Shown: piece after piece, positions 1 through 8,092 of the stretch
How the letters are laid out: each line of letters starts with the position of its first letter
How positions within the stretch are numbered: the first letter of the stretch is position 1
Source: JAWKVD01 sp041398225
GTDB lineage: Bacteria; Pseudomonadota; Alphaproteobacteria; Caulobacterales; Hyphomonadaceae
DNA length: 64,000 nt
Assembly (NCBI GenBank): GCA_041398225.1
Contig: JAWKVD010000005.1
Coordinates: forward strand, 62,001-126,000
Direction: 5' to 3'
Position numbers and translations under genes: made by a program
Notes under the pieces: model-generated
The model's input: only the letters and a program-made list of their open reading frames with translations
What the model was told of the DNA's origin: nothing
The model's database searches: none

Positions 1-751
1 CGCCGTCGGAGACCACGCGCGCGCCGTCGGCCGTGGCGCTGTCGACGCTCACCCCGCCCGGCGCGGACAGGCGCTGGTAGCGGCCCGACTGCAGCTGCTG
101 CACGCCCCACTCGACGAAGTGGTCGACATAGCGGTGATAGTTGGTGAACAGGATGTAGCGCTGGAAATCCTCGAACGGCGTGCCCGTATAGTGTTTGAGC
201 CGCTGCAGCGAGAAGTCGACGCGCGCGGCGTCGAACAGCGCCAGCGGCTTGACGCCTTCATCGTCGAGCATGTCGCCGTCGGCGACTTCATCGCCGATAT
301 AGGCGAGCGTCGGGGTCGGGAACCAGCGCGCGAATTCGGCCGGCGGCAGGGCTTCGGCGTCGATGCCGGCGGCGCTCTCCAGCACGTAGGGATAGGGAAT
401 CTCGTGGGACGACAGCCCGACCTCCAGCGTCACCGGATAGTCGGCGGCGATCTTCGTCAGCTGTTCGAGCAGATAGCTGCGGAAGAAGCGCGGATGGGTG
501 ATCGTCGTCGCGTAGACGCCGTCGGCCCAGAGCTTGGCGAAGGACCGCGTGATCACCGGCGGCGCCTCGGAGGGCTGGTAGGTCAGACGGATTTCCGGAT
601 AGGCGAAATCGCCCCGCGCCCGCGCATCGGCGTCCGGGACCTCGCCCTTGCTGATGAATGCGTTGAGCGCCGCCCGCAGCCGCTTGACCGAGGCGTCGTA
701 AAGCTCCGTCGCCCTGTCGACGGCCTGTTCGGGAGTGAGGTGTGTTTCCAT
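1..751 (-). CDS. amn: AMP nucleosidase, N-terminal part (runs off the left edge)
   Basis: The minus-strand frame is open from an ATG at 751 to the window edge, giving about 250 residues. The segment FQRYILFTNYHRYVDHFVEW and the surrounding N-terminal region are characteristic of AMP nucleosidase, which hydrolyses AMP to adenine and ribose 5-phosphate in the cytoplasm and adjusts the adenylate pool. Only the family-specific N-terminal domain is in the window; the C-terminal nucleoside-phosphorylase-like catalytic domain lies beyond position 1. The next gene on the strand starts at 1286, so it may be read alone. The start was chosen because the frame begins METHLTPEQAVDRATELYD, which resembles the family's N-terminus. 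Confidence 0.82.
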   Translation of the reverse strand, partial: METHLTPEQAVDRATELYDASVKRLRAALNAFISKGEVPDADARARGDFAYPEIRLTYQPSEAPPVITRSFAKLWADGVYATTITHPRFFRSYLLEQLTKIAADYPVTLEVGLSSHEIPYPYVLESAAGIDAEALPPAEFARWFPTPTLAYIGDEVADGDMLDDEGVKPLALFDAARVDFSLQRLKHYTGTPFEDFQRYILFTNYHRYVDHFVEWGVQQLQSGRYQRLSAPGGVSVDSATADGARVVSDG

Positions 752-806
752 CGCCGGAAAATGGAGATCATCGCCCGGCCGGTCAACACGATTGATGCGG
801 CGCGCC

Positions 807-1286
807 TCAAGTCAGGCGGGTGACGATCCGCTCCAGGATCCGCGCCGCCACGTCCGGACGCCGCGCCACGAGAAAGCCGAAGGTCGAGCACGCCACCAGA
901 GCGGCGATCGGCTGTTCGCGAACGATCTTGCGCGCGGCGGCCACCGGCAATTCGGTGAGGGCCGTGATGGTCGACTCGATGTCGATGTCGTCGAGATCCT
1001 CGCCCTTGCCCTTGCCCTCCTCGCCGGCGTCATCGTCGTCGTCGAGACTGCTGGTGCGCACCCCGACCCACAACACGATGGCGGCGATGGCGAGAAAGGC
1101 GACCGCGGAGATCGCCAGCGCCGCCGGCCAGGGCAGCCACATGGCGAACATGGCGGCCATCGCGCCGGCCAGGAGAAGCACGGCCACGAATCCCAGGAAG
1201 AACGCGATCGCACCGGCGATGGCGACATTCTTGGCCCGATCGACAAAGTCGCCGGCCAACTGCCCGAGATTGTTAAGGGGCCACAC
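807..1286 (-). CDS. Small inner-membrane protein of the phage-holin-superfamily type
   Basis: The 159-residue protein has two strongly hydrophobic stretches (about residues 21-48 and 53-76), then an acidic linker rich in Asp, Glu and Gly (about 80-100), then a C-terminal amphipathic part that ends near RRPDVAARILERIV. This layout is typical of the holin-X/DUF1469-like membrane proteins that often sit next to DUF883 genes in proteobacteria, as here. The specific role is unknown; an envelope-stress or membrane-scaffold function is an inference from the pairing. It lies 189 bp downstream of the DUF883 gene on the same strand and may be co-transcribed with it. Confidence 0.6.
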   Translation of the reverse strand: MWPLNNLGQLAGDFVDRAKNVAIAGAIAFFLGFVAVLLLAGAMAAMFAMWLPWPAALAISAVAFLAIAAIVLWVGVRTSSLDDDDDAGEEGKGKGEDLDDIDIESTITALTELPVAAARKIVREQPIAALVACSTFGFLVARRPDVAARILERIVTRLT

Positions 1287-1475
1287 GTCCCGTCCTCACA
1301 CCCTCATACACCCGCCTGCCGGCGCCGGTGTTTTCCGGCGCTCTGACAGGACCTGTATACCATCCGGGTTACGATCGGGTTCCCGAAACCTCGCCCGCCG
1401 GCCAACTGACGCAAACCGCCGGGGCGCACCAGCTGACGCGAACCGGCCCCGCCCCTTCCGGAGCGGACGGCCCGG

Positions 1476-1775
1476 CTAGCGGCGGCGCGTGATCGCCGCG
1501 ACGACGAAGCCCGCCGCAACGGCCAGACCGAGCGCGGTGAAGGGATGTTCGCGAATCCGGTCTTCCAGATCGTCGCGATATTCCACCGCGTGCTTGCCCG
1601 CATCGTTGGCCCAGTCGCCGGCCTGTTTCGACGCCTTGCGAATACGCTCGTTCGCCGCCTTGGCCGTCGTCTGCACCAGACCGGAGACTTCCTTGCGCAG
1701 GTCCTCGACTTCGCGCTTCAGCGCCTCGACATCGAGACCGTGACCCGATCCGCTTCCGCCAGATTGTGTCGTCAT
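1476..1775 (-). CDS. DUF883 family protein (ElaB/YqjD-like)
   Basis: This 99-residue protein has a Gly/Ser-rich start, a central charged helix (VEDLRKEVSGLV onward) suited to a coiled coil, the motif REHPFTALGLAVAAGF and a C-terminal transmembrane helix ending in RRR. REHP followed by a single hydrophobic helix is the hallmark of DUF883/ElaB, inner-membrane proteins that bind ribosomes in stationary-phase E. coli. The start at 1775 (MTTQSGG) was preferred over an upstream start because AGGAGG sits just before it. The next gene downstream is a holin-like membrane protein. Confidence 0.8.
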   Translation of the reverse strand: MTTQSGGSGSGHGLDVEALKREVEDLRKEVSGLVQTTAKAANERIRKASKQAGDWANDAGKHAVEYRDDLEDRIREHPFTALGLAVAAGFVVAAITRRR

Positions 1776-2019
1776 GAAATCCTCCTGCACGCCGGGGACG
1801 GCGTCCTGCACGGCCCCTGCGCAACGTTTGTAAAGGATACTCTTTCACATCCCGTGAACCCGGTCGATGGATTCACATCAAACAGCTGCGCGACATCGTG
1901 AGCCGCAACTGCCCGTAACGCGGGAGATTTCCGCCGGTTCCCGCCCTGCGGCGGCGCGCCGGCCAACTGGCCATGGCCATGGCCGGTCGGCGACGGGTTG
2001 GCCGATGGGCGGCCCCGCC

Positions 2020-3069
2020 CTACTCGGCGGCGGCGACGCGCTTCTTGCGCATGTCGTCGAAACTGGACCACACGCCTTCCGCGCCGTGCCACTCCCCGCC
2101 GGTGGCGCCCTTCGAATACTCGGTCGCCCGCGCCTCGAAGAAGTTGGCGTGCTCCACCCCGTTGAGGATTTCCGACAGCCACGGAATCGGATGCTCCGTG
2201 ACGCCGTAGATGGCCGGCAGTTTGAGCTGCCCGAGGCGCCAGTCGGCGATGTAGCGGATGTATTTCTTGATGTCCTCGGCGGTCATGCCTTCGACCGGGC
2301 CCATGGAGAAGGCCAGATCGATGAAGTTGTCTTCAAGGCCGACCACGGTGCGGCAGCACTCGACGATGTCGTCCTTGACCGATTGCGTCAGCGCGCCGGT
2401 TTCCTTGGCGAAGGCGTGGAACATGCGGATCATGCCCTCGCAGTGCAGGCTCTCGTCGCGCACCGACCACGACACGATCTGGCCCATGCCCTTCATCTTG
2501 TTGAAGCGCGGGAAGTTCATCAGCATGGCGAAAGAGGCGAACAGCTGCAGGCCCTCGGTGAAGGCGCCGAACATCGCCAGCGTGCGCAGGATGTCCTCGT
2601 TCGACTCGACGCCGAAGCGCTGCATGTAGTCGTGCTTGTCGGCCATCTCCTTGTACTTCAGGAAGGCCGAGAACTCGGTGTCGGGCATGCCGATGGTTTC
2701 GAGCAGCAACGCGTAGGCCGCGATGTGGATCGTCTCCATGTTGGAGAACGAGGCCAGCATCATCTTCACCTCGGTGGGTTTGAAGACGCGGCTGTAGCGC
2801 TCCATGTAATTGTCGTTCACCTCGACGTCCGACTGCGTGAAGAAGCGGAAGATCTGGGTGAGCAGATTGCGCTCATTGTCGTTGAGCTTCGACGCCCAGT
2901 CCTTGCAGTCCTCGCCGAGCGGGACCTCTTCGGGCATCCAGTGAATCTGCTGCTGGCGTTTCCAGAAATCGTAGGCCCACGGATAGCGGAACGGCTTGTA
3001 GGAATAGGACGGCGTCATCAGGCCCGGCGTTTCGCCGGCGTTGGCGGTCGGGGTGGTGGAACTGGACAT
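2020..3069 (-). CDS. nrdB: Ribonucleoside-diphosphate reductase class Ia, beta subunit
   Basis: This 349-residue radical-generating subunit works with NrdA (4454-6316) to make deoxyribonucleotides. The di-iron and tyrosyl-radical residues are visible. Asp81 lies in TQSDVEVNDNY. Glu112, His115 and Tyr119 lie in METIHIAAYALLLE, with the E-x2-H-x3-Y spacing of E. coli NrdB. A second ligand pair lies in WSVRDESLHCEGM. The tyrosine therefore supports a class Ia/b-type radical rather than class Ic. The start at 3069 follows GGAGG at good spacing; an earlier in-frame start at 3129 would add 20 unconserved residues and cover an NrdR-like box. A beta-barrel gene separates it from nrdA, yet both promoters carry NrdR-like boxes. 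Confidence 0.95.
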   Translation of the reverse strand: MSSSTTPTANAGETPGLMTPSYSYKPFRYPWAYDFWKRQQQIHWMPEEVPLGEDCKDWASKLNDNERNLLTQIFRFFTQSDVEVNDNYMERYSRVFKPTEVKMMLASFSNMETIHIAAYALLLETIGMPDTEFSAFLKYKEMADKHDYMQRFGVESNEDILRTLAMFGAFTEGLQLFASFAMLMNFPRFNKMKGMGQIVSWSVRDESLHCEGMIRMFHAFAKETGALTQSVKDDIVECCRTVVGLEDNFIDLAFSMGPVEGMTAEDIKKYIRYIADWRLGQLKLPAIYGVTEHPIPWLSEILNGVEHANFFEARATEYSKGATGGEWHGAEGVWSSFDDMRKKRVAAAE

Positions 3070-3122
3070 CGATGAGCCTCCGGACTTTCGGTCGGCGGAT
3101 TCGCGAACCGCCCGAATTCGAA

Positions 3123-3167
3123 CTACCATATGTAGCGTTAACAGAGCCTAGCAATCCTACATATAGG
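3123..3167. promoter_or_regulatory. Two NrdR-like boxes upstream of nrdB
   Basis: CTACCATATGTAG at 3123-3135 and CTACATATAGG at 3157-3167 each contain an ATAT-centred palindrome. Their centres are about 33 bp apart, close to three helical turns, which is the arrangement known for tandem NrdR operators. They lie about 55-100 bp upstream of the nrdB start. NrdR represses ribonucleotide reductase genes when dATP is high. The binding protein itself is not encoded in this window. Confidence 0.65.
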
Positions 3168-3324
3168 GGCCAGCTCTGGATATCCGCCACTTTCCTGTGC
3201 ACCTTCTGGGGCGTGCGGAACGGCGTTCGCGCAGCGCCTTCTGGCGCTTGGTGAAGTCTCTCCGGATTCGCGGGTCGATGCGCGGGCCAGCGCCCGCCGC
3301 GCGATGCGCCCAATGAGCGCGGAA

Positions 3325-3420
3325 ACGCCCCGGATCATACGGCCCGGCGTGAACGGCCCAGTACAAACGGCCCAGCGCGAGCGGCCAAGTCTGACGGCCC
3401 CATCTAACGGAATACGTGCC
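3325..3420. repeat. Degenerate 14-bp tandem repeat (about 6-7 units)
   Basis: Successive units begin with ACGGCCC or a close variant every 13-14 bp: 3339, 3353, 3367, 3381 (13 bp, GCGGCCA) and 3394. A weaker unit at 3325 (ACGCCCC) and a trailing one at 3407 (ACGGAAT) extend the array. The three best copies are ACGGCCCGGCGTGA, ACGGCCCAGTACAA and ACGGCCCAGCGCGA. The array lies between nrdB and the outer-membrane gene, just downstream of the latter's stop. Confidence 0.6.
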
Positions 3421-3448
3421 TGGAGACGCCCGAGGGCGATGAACCGGT

Positions 3449-4258
3449 CTAGCGGCGCAGCGTGTAGCTGAACGCGGCGAAATGGTCCTTGGTCTTCACG
3501 TCGCGCTCGTTCGAGAGATCGTTGAACGACATCTCACGCTCGATCAGGCCGAACGACATCTGGCCGCCGATCGGCGTCGACCAGGCGACGCCCGCCTGCA
3601 GATCGCCCACCGTGGCCTGGTCGCGAAGCGACATGCCGTTGACGTTGCTGGCGTCGGCCATGTTCCAGACCAGCGCCTCGTTGTCGGCCCCGACGAAGAA
3701 GTACCAGGACGGCGCCTCGACATATTTGCCGCGCAGGTCGCGATCCGAAAGGTTCTGACCCAGACGGACCTCGGCGCCGGTGCGCGAAACGTCCGCGCCG
3801 CCGCGATTGCGTTCGATCTGGGCCCGCGGGGCCAGCTCGACATCGAGGCCAAGACCCGTGCGCTCGCCGGACGCGCCGATCGAGAACTCCGCGCTCAGCC
3901 GCTCGCCGTCCATCCGGCGAACCGCGTCGGGAACCGTGAAATCCATCACCGAGAATCGCGCCGCATCGTGCGGGCGAGCGAAATTGGGGACGCTGAAATC
4001 GGACCCGATGCGCGGACCGAGACCGTGGCCGCGATCGTTTTCAGGATCGAATTCCTGCCATGTGGGATCGGCCGGCGCATCGCCCCGGAACGCCGTCAGC
4101 CCGCTGACCGGCCCGACATCGTAGCGCAGCACATTGGCCCCGACCTCGTCGCCCGTAAGCGTACGATCCGTGTTTCTCGCCGTCGCGTCGTCGCCTTCAG
4201 TCGGTGCGCACTGAAGACACGTCGCGGCGATCAAACTCCCAGCAAGCTCTACCAGCAT
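3449..4258 (-). CDS. Outer-membrane beta-barrel-type protein, possibly LpxR/DUF2219-like
   Basis: This 269-residue protein has a short hydrophobic N-terminus and then alternating polar/hydrophobic segments without transmembrane helices, as in outer-membrane barrels. The C-terminal portion (YFFVGADNEALVWNM, later FAAFSYTLRR) resembles the lipid A-modifying LpxR (DUF2219) group, but the catalytic residues of LpxR cannot be assigned with certainty by eye. The start at 4258 follows GCAGGGAC. The gene sits between nrdA and nrdB on the same strand but is probably an independent unit. A short hairpin (4369-4385) lies between it and nrdA. An alternative is a lineage-specific barrel of unknown function. 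Confidence 0.5.
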   Translation of the reverse strand: MLVELAGSLIAATCLQCAPTEGDDATARNTDRTLTGDEVGANVLRYDVGPVSGLTAFRGDAPADPTWQEFDPENDRGHGLGPRIGSDFSVPNFARPHDAARFSVMDFTVPDAVRRMDGERLSAEFSIGASGERTGLGLDVELAPRAQIERNRGGADVSRTGAEVRLGQNLSDRDLRGKYVEAPSWYFFVGADNEALVWNMADASNVNGMSLRDQATVGDLQAGVAWSTPIGGQMSFGLIEREMSFNDLSNERDVKTKDHFAAFSYTLRR

Positions 4259-4453
4259 GTCCCTGCCCGTTTCGGCTTAACTTCCCGATTCAGTGTGACG
4301 AAACACCGCTTTCCAAAAACATAACAAAGTCGTTGGAATTCCGTTCCGGCACCCCCCGCCTAAGGCACGCTCACAAGCCGTGAGCATACCTCAGACTCTG
4401 GGTGCGACCAAATGGAAATGGTCGTTACAGGCGCGAACAGGCGCTGCGGGAGT

Positions 4454-6316
4454 CTACTGGCAGGCGAGGCATTCCTCGTAATCCGTGCGCTCCTGGAGCG
4501 ACGGACCGGCCTCCTCGGCGCGCTCGGAGCCGGCGAAAGCGGCCCGCTGCACCGATTTGGAGCGGCAATAATACAGCGATTTCAAGCCTCTTTCCCACGC
4601 CGTCCAGTGCAGCATGTGGAGATCCCACTTATTGATATCCGCACGGAGGAAGAGGTTAAGCGACTGCGACTGGCAGATATACGGGGTCCGGTCGGCCGCC
4701 AGCTCGATGATCCAGCGCTGGTCGATCTCGAACGCCGTCCGGAACACCAGCTTCTGGTCTTCCGGCAGGAAATCGAGGTGCTGGACCGAGCCTTCATGCT
4801 CGAGAATCGAGGCCCACACCGCAGGGGTGTTCTTGCCCAGATCCTCGAGAACTTTCTCAAGGTGCGGGTTCTTGACCGAGAACGAGCCCGACAGGGTCTT
4901 GTGGGTGTAGATGTTGGCCGGGATCGGCTCGATGCCCGCCGACGTGCCGCCGCAGATGATCGAGATCGAGGCGGTCGGCGCGATCGCCAGCTTGTGGCTG
5001 AACCGGGCCATCACCCCGCAATCGGCTGCATCCGGGCACGGGCCGCGCTCCTTGGCGAGCTTGACGCTGGCCGCGTCCGCGCCGCGGCGCAGATGCTTGA
5101 ACATCATGTTGTTCCACGCCTTGGCTGGCGGGCTTTCCATCGGCACGCCCTGGCTCTGCAGGAAGGAGTGGAAGCCCATCAGGCCGAGACCGACCGAACG
5201 CTCGCGCTGGGCCGAGTAGACGGCGCGGGCCATCTCCGGCGGAGCGCGCTTGATGAAGTCTTCCAGAACGTTGTCGAGGAAACGGAAGATGTCCTCCAGG
5301 AACATCTCTTCATTGCGCCATTCGAGGAACTTCTCGGCGTTCACCGACGACAGGCAGCACACCGCCGTGCGGTCGTTGCCGAGATGGTCGAGACCCGTGT
5401 GCAGCATGATTTCCGAGCACAGGTTCGACTGGCGCACCGACAGGCCGAGCTGGCGCTGGTGCGCCGGCATGGCGTTGTTCACCGTGTCGGAGAAGATCAG
5501 GTAGGGCTCGCCGGTCGCCATGCGCAGTTCGAGAATCTTCTGCCACAGCGCGCGGGCGTTCACTTCGCGGATGACCGTGTTGGTCTTCGGGCTCTTGAGG
5601 CCGAACATGCGGTCCTCGCGCACGGCCTCCATGAACTCGTCCGAGATGTTGATGCCGTGGTGCAGGTTCAGCGATTTGCGGTTGAAGTCGCCGGCCGCCT
5701 TGCGGATCTCGAGGAACTCCTCGATTTCCGGGTGGTGGATGTCGAGATAGCAGGCCGCCGACCCGCGGCGCAGCGAGCCCTGGCTGATCGCCAGCGTGAG
5801 CGAATCCATCACGCGGATGAAGGGGATGATTCCCGAGGTCTGGCCGTTCTGACCGACCTTCTCGCCGATCGAGCGGACATTGCCCCAATAGGTGCCGATG
5901 CCGCCGCCGTTGGAAGCCAGCCAGACATTCTCGTTCCAGGTCTCGACGATGCCGTCGAGCGAGTCGGGAACGCCGTTCAGGAAGCAGGAGATCGGCAGGC
6001 CGCGATCGGCGCCGCCATTGGACAGCACCGGCGTGGCCGGCATGAACCACAGCTTGGAGATGTAGTCGTAAATCCGTTGCGCGTGCTCAGTATCGTCCGC
6101 GTAGGCGTTCGCGACGCGAGCGAACATGCCTTGGAAGGTCTCATCCGGCAGGAGGTAGCGGTCCTGCAGCGTCTTCATGCCGAACTCGGTCAGAAGGGCG
6201 TCGCGGGACGGGTCGATCTTGACCCCCTCCACAACGCGGAGTGCGGCAGCTGCGCGCGGCTTACCGCGGCGGTTAGCTGCTTTCGGGGAGGCATTGGTGA
6301 CGGCTTCAGCGGACAT
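4454..6316 (-). CDS. nrdA: Ribonucleoside-diphosphate reductase class I, alpha subunit (no ATP cone)
   Basis: This 620-residue catalytic subunit reduces ribonucleoside diphosphates with electrons relayed through cysteines. Visible landmarks are PATPVLSNGG, LPISCFLNGVPDSLDGI, the NLCSEI cysteine, AVCCLSSVN, PTASISIICGG and a C-terminal ECLACQ that supplies the C-x2-C shuttle pair. Compared with the 761-residue E. coli protein it is short at the N-terminus: after a basic low-complexity stretch it goes straight into the catalytic domain, so the ATP-cone domain that senses dATP/ATP appears to be missing. The partner NrdB is encoded at 2020-3069. An NrdR-like box lies about 90 bp upstream. Confidence 0.95.
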   Translation of the reverse strand: MSAEAVTNASPKAANRRGKPRAAAALRVVEGVKIDPSRDALLTEFGMKTLQDRYLLPDETFQGMFARVANAYADDTEHAQRIYDYISKLWFMPATPVLSNGGADRGLPISCFLNGVPDSLDGIVETWNENVWLASNGGGIGTYWGNVRSIGEKVGQNGQTSGIIPFIRVMDSLTLAISQGSLRRGSAACYLDIHHPEIEEFLEIRKAAGDFNRKSLNLHHGINISDEFMEAVREDRMFGLKSPKTNTVIREVNARALWQKILELRMATGEPYLIFSDTVNNAMPAHQRQLGLSVRQSNLCSEIMLHTGLDHLGNDRTAVCCLSSVNAEKFLEWRNEEMFLEDIFRFLDNVLEDFIKRAPPEMARAVYSAQRERSVGLGLMGFHSFLQSQGVPMESPPAKAWNNMMFKHLRRGADAASVKLAKERGPCPDAADCGVMARFSHKLAIAPTASISIICGGTSAGIEPIPANIYTHKTLSGSFSVKNPHLEKVLEDLGKNTPAVWASILEHEGSVQHLDFLPEDQKLVFRTAFEIDQRWIIELAADRTPYICQSQSLNLFLRADINKWDLHMLHWTAWERGLKSLYYCRSKSVQRAAFAGSERAEEAGPSLQERTDYEECLACQ

Positions 6317-6716
6317 TGAACCTTCTCAATACTGGTAAATTTCGACCGAAGCGGGACAGCCCTGCACCCCAATCAATGGTGTGTTCCTACAGCCCCGACG
6401 CTACATATAGTGTCGCCATAGGATTAATGCGGGGTCAACGGCTCGCCTCCGGGTTTATTTTTGTTTTCCACCGGAGAAGGTTTCTGGGGATTCAGGCGCC
6501 GTTAACCATTGTTACCCCCGTACCGGCCCCAGACCGCCGATTCCGGCCCCGAAAGCCCCCGAAAACCACCCTGAAGCGCCTCTCCCGGCGCCTGCGCCCG
6601 GCGGCCCGCCATCGCCCGCCCGACTCGCCCCGGCTCACCTCGACTCGCGATTCCTTTGCGGCCTATCCTGATTCCAGCCCCAGAACGGGGACGGGACGGA
6701 AATCGGGGAACGGGAC
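6317..6716. other. Divergent intergenic region between nrdA and the amidohydrolase (400 bp)
   Basis: No supported gene lies here. The nrdA-proximal side carries an NrdR-like box at 6401-6413 and a weaker candidate about 32 bp nearer nrdA. The remaining 300 bp is CG-rich, with several C and G runs, and shows no further structure that can be assigned. Confidence 0.6.
6372..6414. promoter_or_regulatory. NrdR-like box (plus weak second copy) upstream of nrdA
   Basis: CTACATATAGTGT at 6401-6413 matches the NrdR operator pattern and closely resembles the nrdB boxes. A poorer match (ATCAATGGTGT, about 6372-6382) sits about 32 bp closer to the nrdA start, which is the spacing expected of paired NrdR operators. 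The first box is well supported by similarity to 3157-3167; the second is tentative. Confidence 0.6.
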
Positions 6717-8090
6717 ATGGCGGCGAAACGATACTTCATCATGGCGGCGGCGCTGTTCGGGGCGCTGAGCTGCGCCAGCCCGCCCGCCCCCACGGCGAAC
6801 GCCCAACCGGCCCCGCAACAGGCCTCACAACGGGCCCCAACGCCGCCGATACCGGCCCCCGGCTCCGCCCCCGACATCTATATTCACGCCGGACGCCTGC
6901 TCGCCGACCCCGCCTCGGGCCGGGTGCTCACCGAGCAGACGGTGGTCGTTCGCGCCGGCCGCATCGTCTCCATCACGCCGGGCTACGCCGATCCGGGCGC
7001 GGCCGAAGCCATCGATCTGCGGAGCGCGTTCGTTCTGCCCGGCCTGATCGACAGCCATGTCCACATCACCAGCGAGCTGGGGCCCGATGATCGCATCAAC
7101 ACCTTCCTAAAGACCAGTTCGGACACGGCCCTGGACGGGGCCGGCTACGCCCTGAAGACGCTGCACGCCGGCTTCACCACGATCGCCGATCTCGGGGCCA
7201 ACCCGGAAGCGATCCTCGCCCTGCGCAGCGCCATCGCGCGCGGCGTCGTTCCGGGCCCGCGCATCCTCGCCTCGGCCGGGGCGATCTCGGTGCATGGCGG
7301 ACACGGCGACGCCAACGGCATGCCGCACGACATGGCGCTGATCCTGCGTCCGGACGGCGTCTGCTCAGGCGCCGACGACTGCCGGCGAGCGGTGCGCGAA
7401 CGCGTGCGCGACGGCGCCGACATCATCAAGATCACCGCGACCGGCGGCGTCCTCTCCGACACGGCGGCCGGCCTCGGCCAGCAATTCACCGACGAGGAGC
7501 TGACGGCGATCGTACAGGCCGCCCACGCCATGGGCAGACAGGTGACCGCGCACGCGCACGGCGTCGACGGCGTCAACTCCTTCCTCCGCGCCGGCGGCGA
7601 CTCGATCGAACACGGCACCTATTCCGACGCGGAATCGGTTCGTCTCTACAAGCAGAACGGCGCCTATCTCATCCCCACCCTGATGGCTGGCGACTTCGTG
7701 GCGCGCGAGGCGCAGAAGCCCGGCACCTACCTGCAGCCCGCGCAGGTTCAGAAAGCCCTCCAGGCCGGGCCGCAGATGCTGGACATGCTGCGGCGCATGC
7801 ACGAGGCGGGCGTGAAGATCGCCTTCGGCACCGACACCGGCGTCTCCGCGCACGGCGACAACGCGCAGGAATTCGCGCTTATGGTTCGCGCCGGCATGAC
7901 CCCGCTCGAGGCGATCACGGCCGCCACCAACAACGCCGCCGACCATTTCCGACTGAGCCACGAGATCGGTACGATCTCGCCGGGCAAGGCGGCGGACATC
8001 ATCGCGGTCGACGGCGACCCGCTGGTCGACGTTCGCGAACTGGAGTCCGTGGACTTCGTGATGAAGGGCGGCGTGGTCTACGTCGATTAG
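6717..8090 (+). CDS. Exported amidohydrolase family protein (lipoprotein, imidazolonepropionase/prolidase-like)
   Basis: The 457-residue protein starts with a lipoprotein-type signal (ALFGALSC near residue 19) and a Pro/Ala-rich linker. It then has an amidohydrolase TIM barrel with metal-binding motifs in order: LIDSHVHI, DIIKITATGG (candidate carboxylated Lys), VTAHAHG, SIEHGTYSD and IAFGTDTG. This set fits the imidazolonepropionase-like/Xaa-Pro dipeptidase branch, zinc enzymes that cleave cyclic amides or dipeptides. As a lipoprotein it would act in the periplasm. The convergent neighbour is PutA, which consumes proline, so a proline-dipeptide substrate is attractive but only inferred from context. 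Confidence 0.82.
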   Translation: MAAKRYFIMAAALFGALSCASPPAPTANAQPAPQQASQRAPTPPIPAPGSAPDIYIHAGRLLADPASGRVLTEQTVVVRAGRIVSITPGYADPGAAEAIDLRSAFVLPGLIDSHVHITSELGPDDRINTFLKTSSDTALDGAGYALKTLHAGFTTIADLGANPEAILALRSAIARGVVPGPRILASAGAISVHGGHGDANGMPHDMALILRPDGVCSGADDCRRAVRERVRDGADIIKITATGGVLSDTAAGLGQQFTDEELTAIVQAAHAMGRQVTAHAHGVDGVNSFLRAGGDSIEHGTYSDAESVRLYKQNGAYLIPTLMAGDFVAREAQKPGTYLQPAQVQKALQAGPQMLDMLRRMHEAGVKIAFGTDTGVSAHGDNAQEFALMVRAGMTPLEAITAATNNAADHFRLSHEIGTISPGKAADIIAVDGDPLVDVRELESVDFVMKGGVVYVD

Positions 8091-8092
8091 CG

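Larger units (their letters stand above)
3070..3448. other. Intergenic region upstream of nrdB (379 bp, no gene)
   Basis: No supported coding region lies here. The nrdB-proximal part holds two NrdR-like palindromes (about 3123-3167), and the distal part holds a degenerate 14-bp tandem repeat (about 3325-3420). The frames open across it are low-complexity and lack family resemblance. Confidence 0.6.

Noticed and set aside
3325..3420. CRISPR array
   Set aside because: The units are contiguous 13-14 bp repeats without spacers and no cas genes are nearby.
4369..4385. Hairpin GCTCAC-AAGCC-GTGAGC downstream of nrdA
   Set aside because: The stem is only six pairs and no T-run follows on the transcribed strand, so it is not called as a terminator.
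4412..6319. Plus-strand open frame of 635 codons over nrdA
   Set aside because: It is the mirror of a highly conserved gene, with no recognisable domain. nrdA on the other strand is unmistakable.
6501..6516. CtrA-like TTAACCATTGTTACC between nrdA and the amidohydrolase
   Set aside because: The second half reads TTAC rather than TTAA with correct N7 spacing, so it does not meet the consensus.
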